A stretch of DNA of 5,779 nucleotides from Patescibacteria group bacterium (GTDB taxonomy: Bacteria; Patescibacteriota; Patescibacteriia; UBA9934; GWF2-40-263). A program made the translations under genes and the position numbers. The notes under the pieces were generated by a model. It was given only the letters and a program-made list of their open reading frames with translations. It had not been told where the DNA came from and ran no database searches. The DNA lies in assembly GCA_004298405.1 (NCBI GenBank), contig SCSL01000059.1, positions 1 to 5,779 on the forward strand, written 5' to 3'. Below, piece after piece: positions 5,485 to 5,779 of this stretch; the stretch's first letter is position 1; the number at the start of each line of letters is the position of its first letter.

Positions 5485-5700
5485 TCAGACGATGACGATA
5501 CTGTCGCGTTCTGGACCGGTTCCGATCATCGTGATCGGGACAGGAAACGGTTCGAACGCGGAAGAGATCATGTTGAGGAACTCTCGGAATTCGGAAGGGA
5601 AGTCCTGAGAGGTTTTTGCGCCGGAAAGAGAACCGCTCTTCCACCCCGGCAGGACACGGTATAGACATCACACCGTGAAATAGGACTCGGGAAACACTAA
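5485..5700 (-). pseudogene. purA: Decayed 3' fragment of purA (adenylosuccinate synthase)
   Basis: On the minus strand a 60-codon open stretch (5667 down to the TGA at 5485-5487) reads LYRVLPGWKSG..., then SQDFPSEFREFL, and ends VPITMIGTGPERDSIVIV. This matches the C-terminus of adenylosuccinate synthase, where 'vYe.lPGW', then 'lP...r.Yi..ie...gvP', then 'i..GPeR..tivl' is conserved. PurA makes adenylosuccinate from IMP, aspartate and GTP. In this frame a stop (TGA) lies at 5668-5670. Just upstream, family-like residues are split between two frames: FPES in one, and CDVYTV in another, where 'CepVYe' is expected. Nothing PurA-like continues past about 5700. So this looks like a truncated gene with at least one frameshift, left behind by a rearrangement. 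A sequencing or assembly error could explain the frameshift but not the missing 5' part. No start codon or promoter is visible. Confidence 0.7.
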
Positions 5701-5721
5701 AACATGGTAAAATAGCCATGT
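5701..5721. promoter_or_regulatory. Palindrome with a TAAAAT box in its loop
   Basis: AACATGG (5701-5707) and CCATGTT (5715-5721) flank TAAAATA G. TAAAAT (5708-5713) is a fair -10 on the plus strand, placed about 10 bases before the possible GTG start at 5723, but no -35 is evident. It could be an operator overlapping a promoter, or on the minus strand a weak terminator (stem followed by TTTT). Confidence 0.35.
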
Positions 5722-5722
5722 T

Positions 5723-5779
5723 GTGAAACAAAAACTCAAACAAAAACAAATAAAGGAGTTGGAGAAGATCATCGTGGAC
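5723..5779 (+). CDS. Possible start of a lysine-rich coding region (3' truncated by window)
   Basis: From GTG at 5723 the frame stays open to the window end, 19 codons: (M)KQKLKQKQIKELEKIIVD. This is a lysine- and glutamine-rich, amphipathic helix-like sequence, credible as an N-terminus. Alternative starts are TTG at 5759 in the same frame (MEKIIVD) and, out of frame, GTG at 5774, which has GGAG 9 nt before it. A second GGAG lies at 5755-5758. If GTG 5723 is used, the message would be nearly leaderless given the TAAAAT box upstream. No function can be assigned. Confidence 0.35.
   Translation, partial: MKQKLKQKQIKELEKIIVD

Noticed and set aside
5668..5670. UGA read as glycine (recoded genetic code) to rescue the purA frame
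   Set aside because: trmD and the secreted-protein gene end at TGA in natural positions, and family-like residues upstream are in another frame, which recoding would not fix.
5393..5749. 118-codon minus-strand open frame
   Set aside because: Arginine-, proline- and phenylalanine-rich low-quality sequence that is a frame shadow; another frame of the same strand carries the PurA signature and part of the region is trmD and its terminator.

Overview
The window reads as a piece of a Patescibacteria (CPR) chromosome. Three things support this. The 16S rRNA gene (minus strand) has the base changes at the 515, 926, 1392 and 1492 primer sites that make CPR lineages hard to amplify. The first complete gene is a small pilin-like protein of a type I associate with CPR genomes. 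khpA and trmD lie together without rpsP or rimM. I cannot name the phylum within CPR. The codon usage and the stops used give no sign of UGA recoding.

Layout: (1) 1-502, plus strand: the tail of an unknown gene, then a short PilX-like pilin gene. (2) 503-1192: a structured, mostly non-coding block. It holds two 127-nt long-hairpin elements of one apparent family (508-634 and 961-1087), a REP-like double hairpin (800-880), tRNA-Ile(GAU) and tRNA-Phe(GAA) on the minus strand with encoded CCA ends, a promoter upstream of them and a terminator after tRNA-Phe. (3) 1201-2022, minus: an unrecognised secreted protein with its own promoter and terminator. (4) 2131-2186: a REP-type double hairpin. (5) 2199-4185, minus: a self-contained 16S-only transcription unit. 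It has a near-consensus promoter, a leader of about 255 nt, the 16S gene, a trailer and a terminator. Leader and trailer can form a 31-position processing stalk. (6) 4198-5483, plus: a divergent promoter, khpA with a folded 5' UTR, an intrinsic terminator ending two bases before the start codon of trmD, then trmD and its terminator, which overlaps the end of the coding region. (7) 5485-5700, minus: a decayed 3' fragment of purA, convergent with trmD. (8) 5723 to the end: the possible beginning of a lysine-rich coding region.

Functional theme: most of the window serves translation (16S rRNA, two tRNAs, the tRNA m1G37 methyltransferase TrmD, the RNA-binding KhpA). The most unusual content is structural. 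The two 127-nt elements have different arms that remain self-complementary, but share the apical loop, an asymmetric internal loop and all offsets. This pattern points to selection on a folded nucleic acid rather than on sequence alone. I did not recognise them as a described family. The 16S leader is also densely folded, with local structures that compete with the processing stalk.
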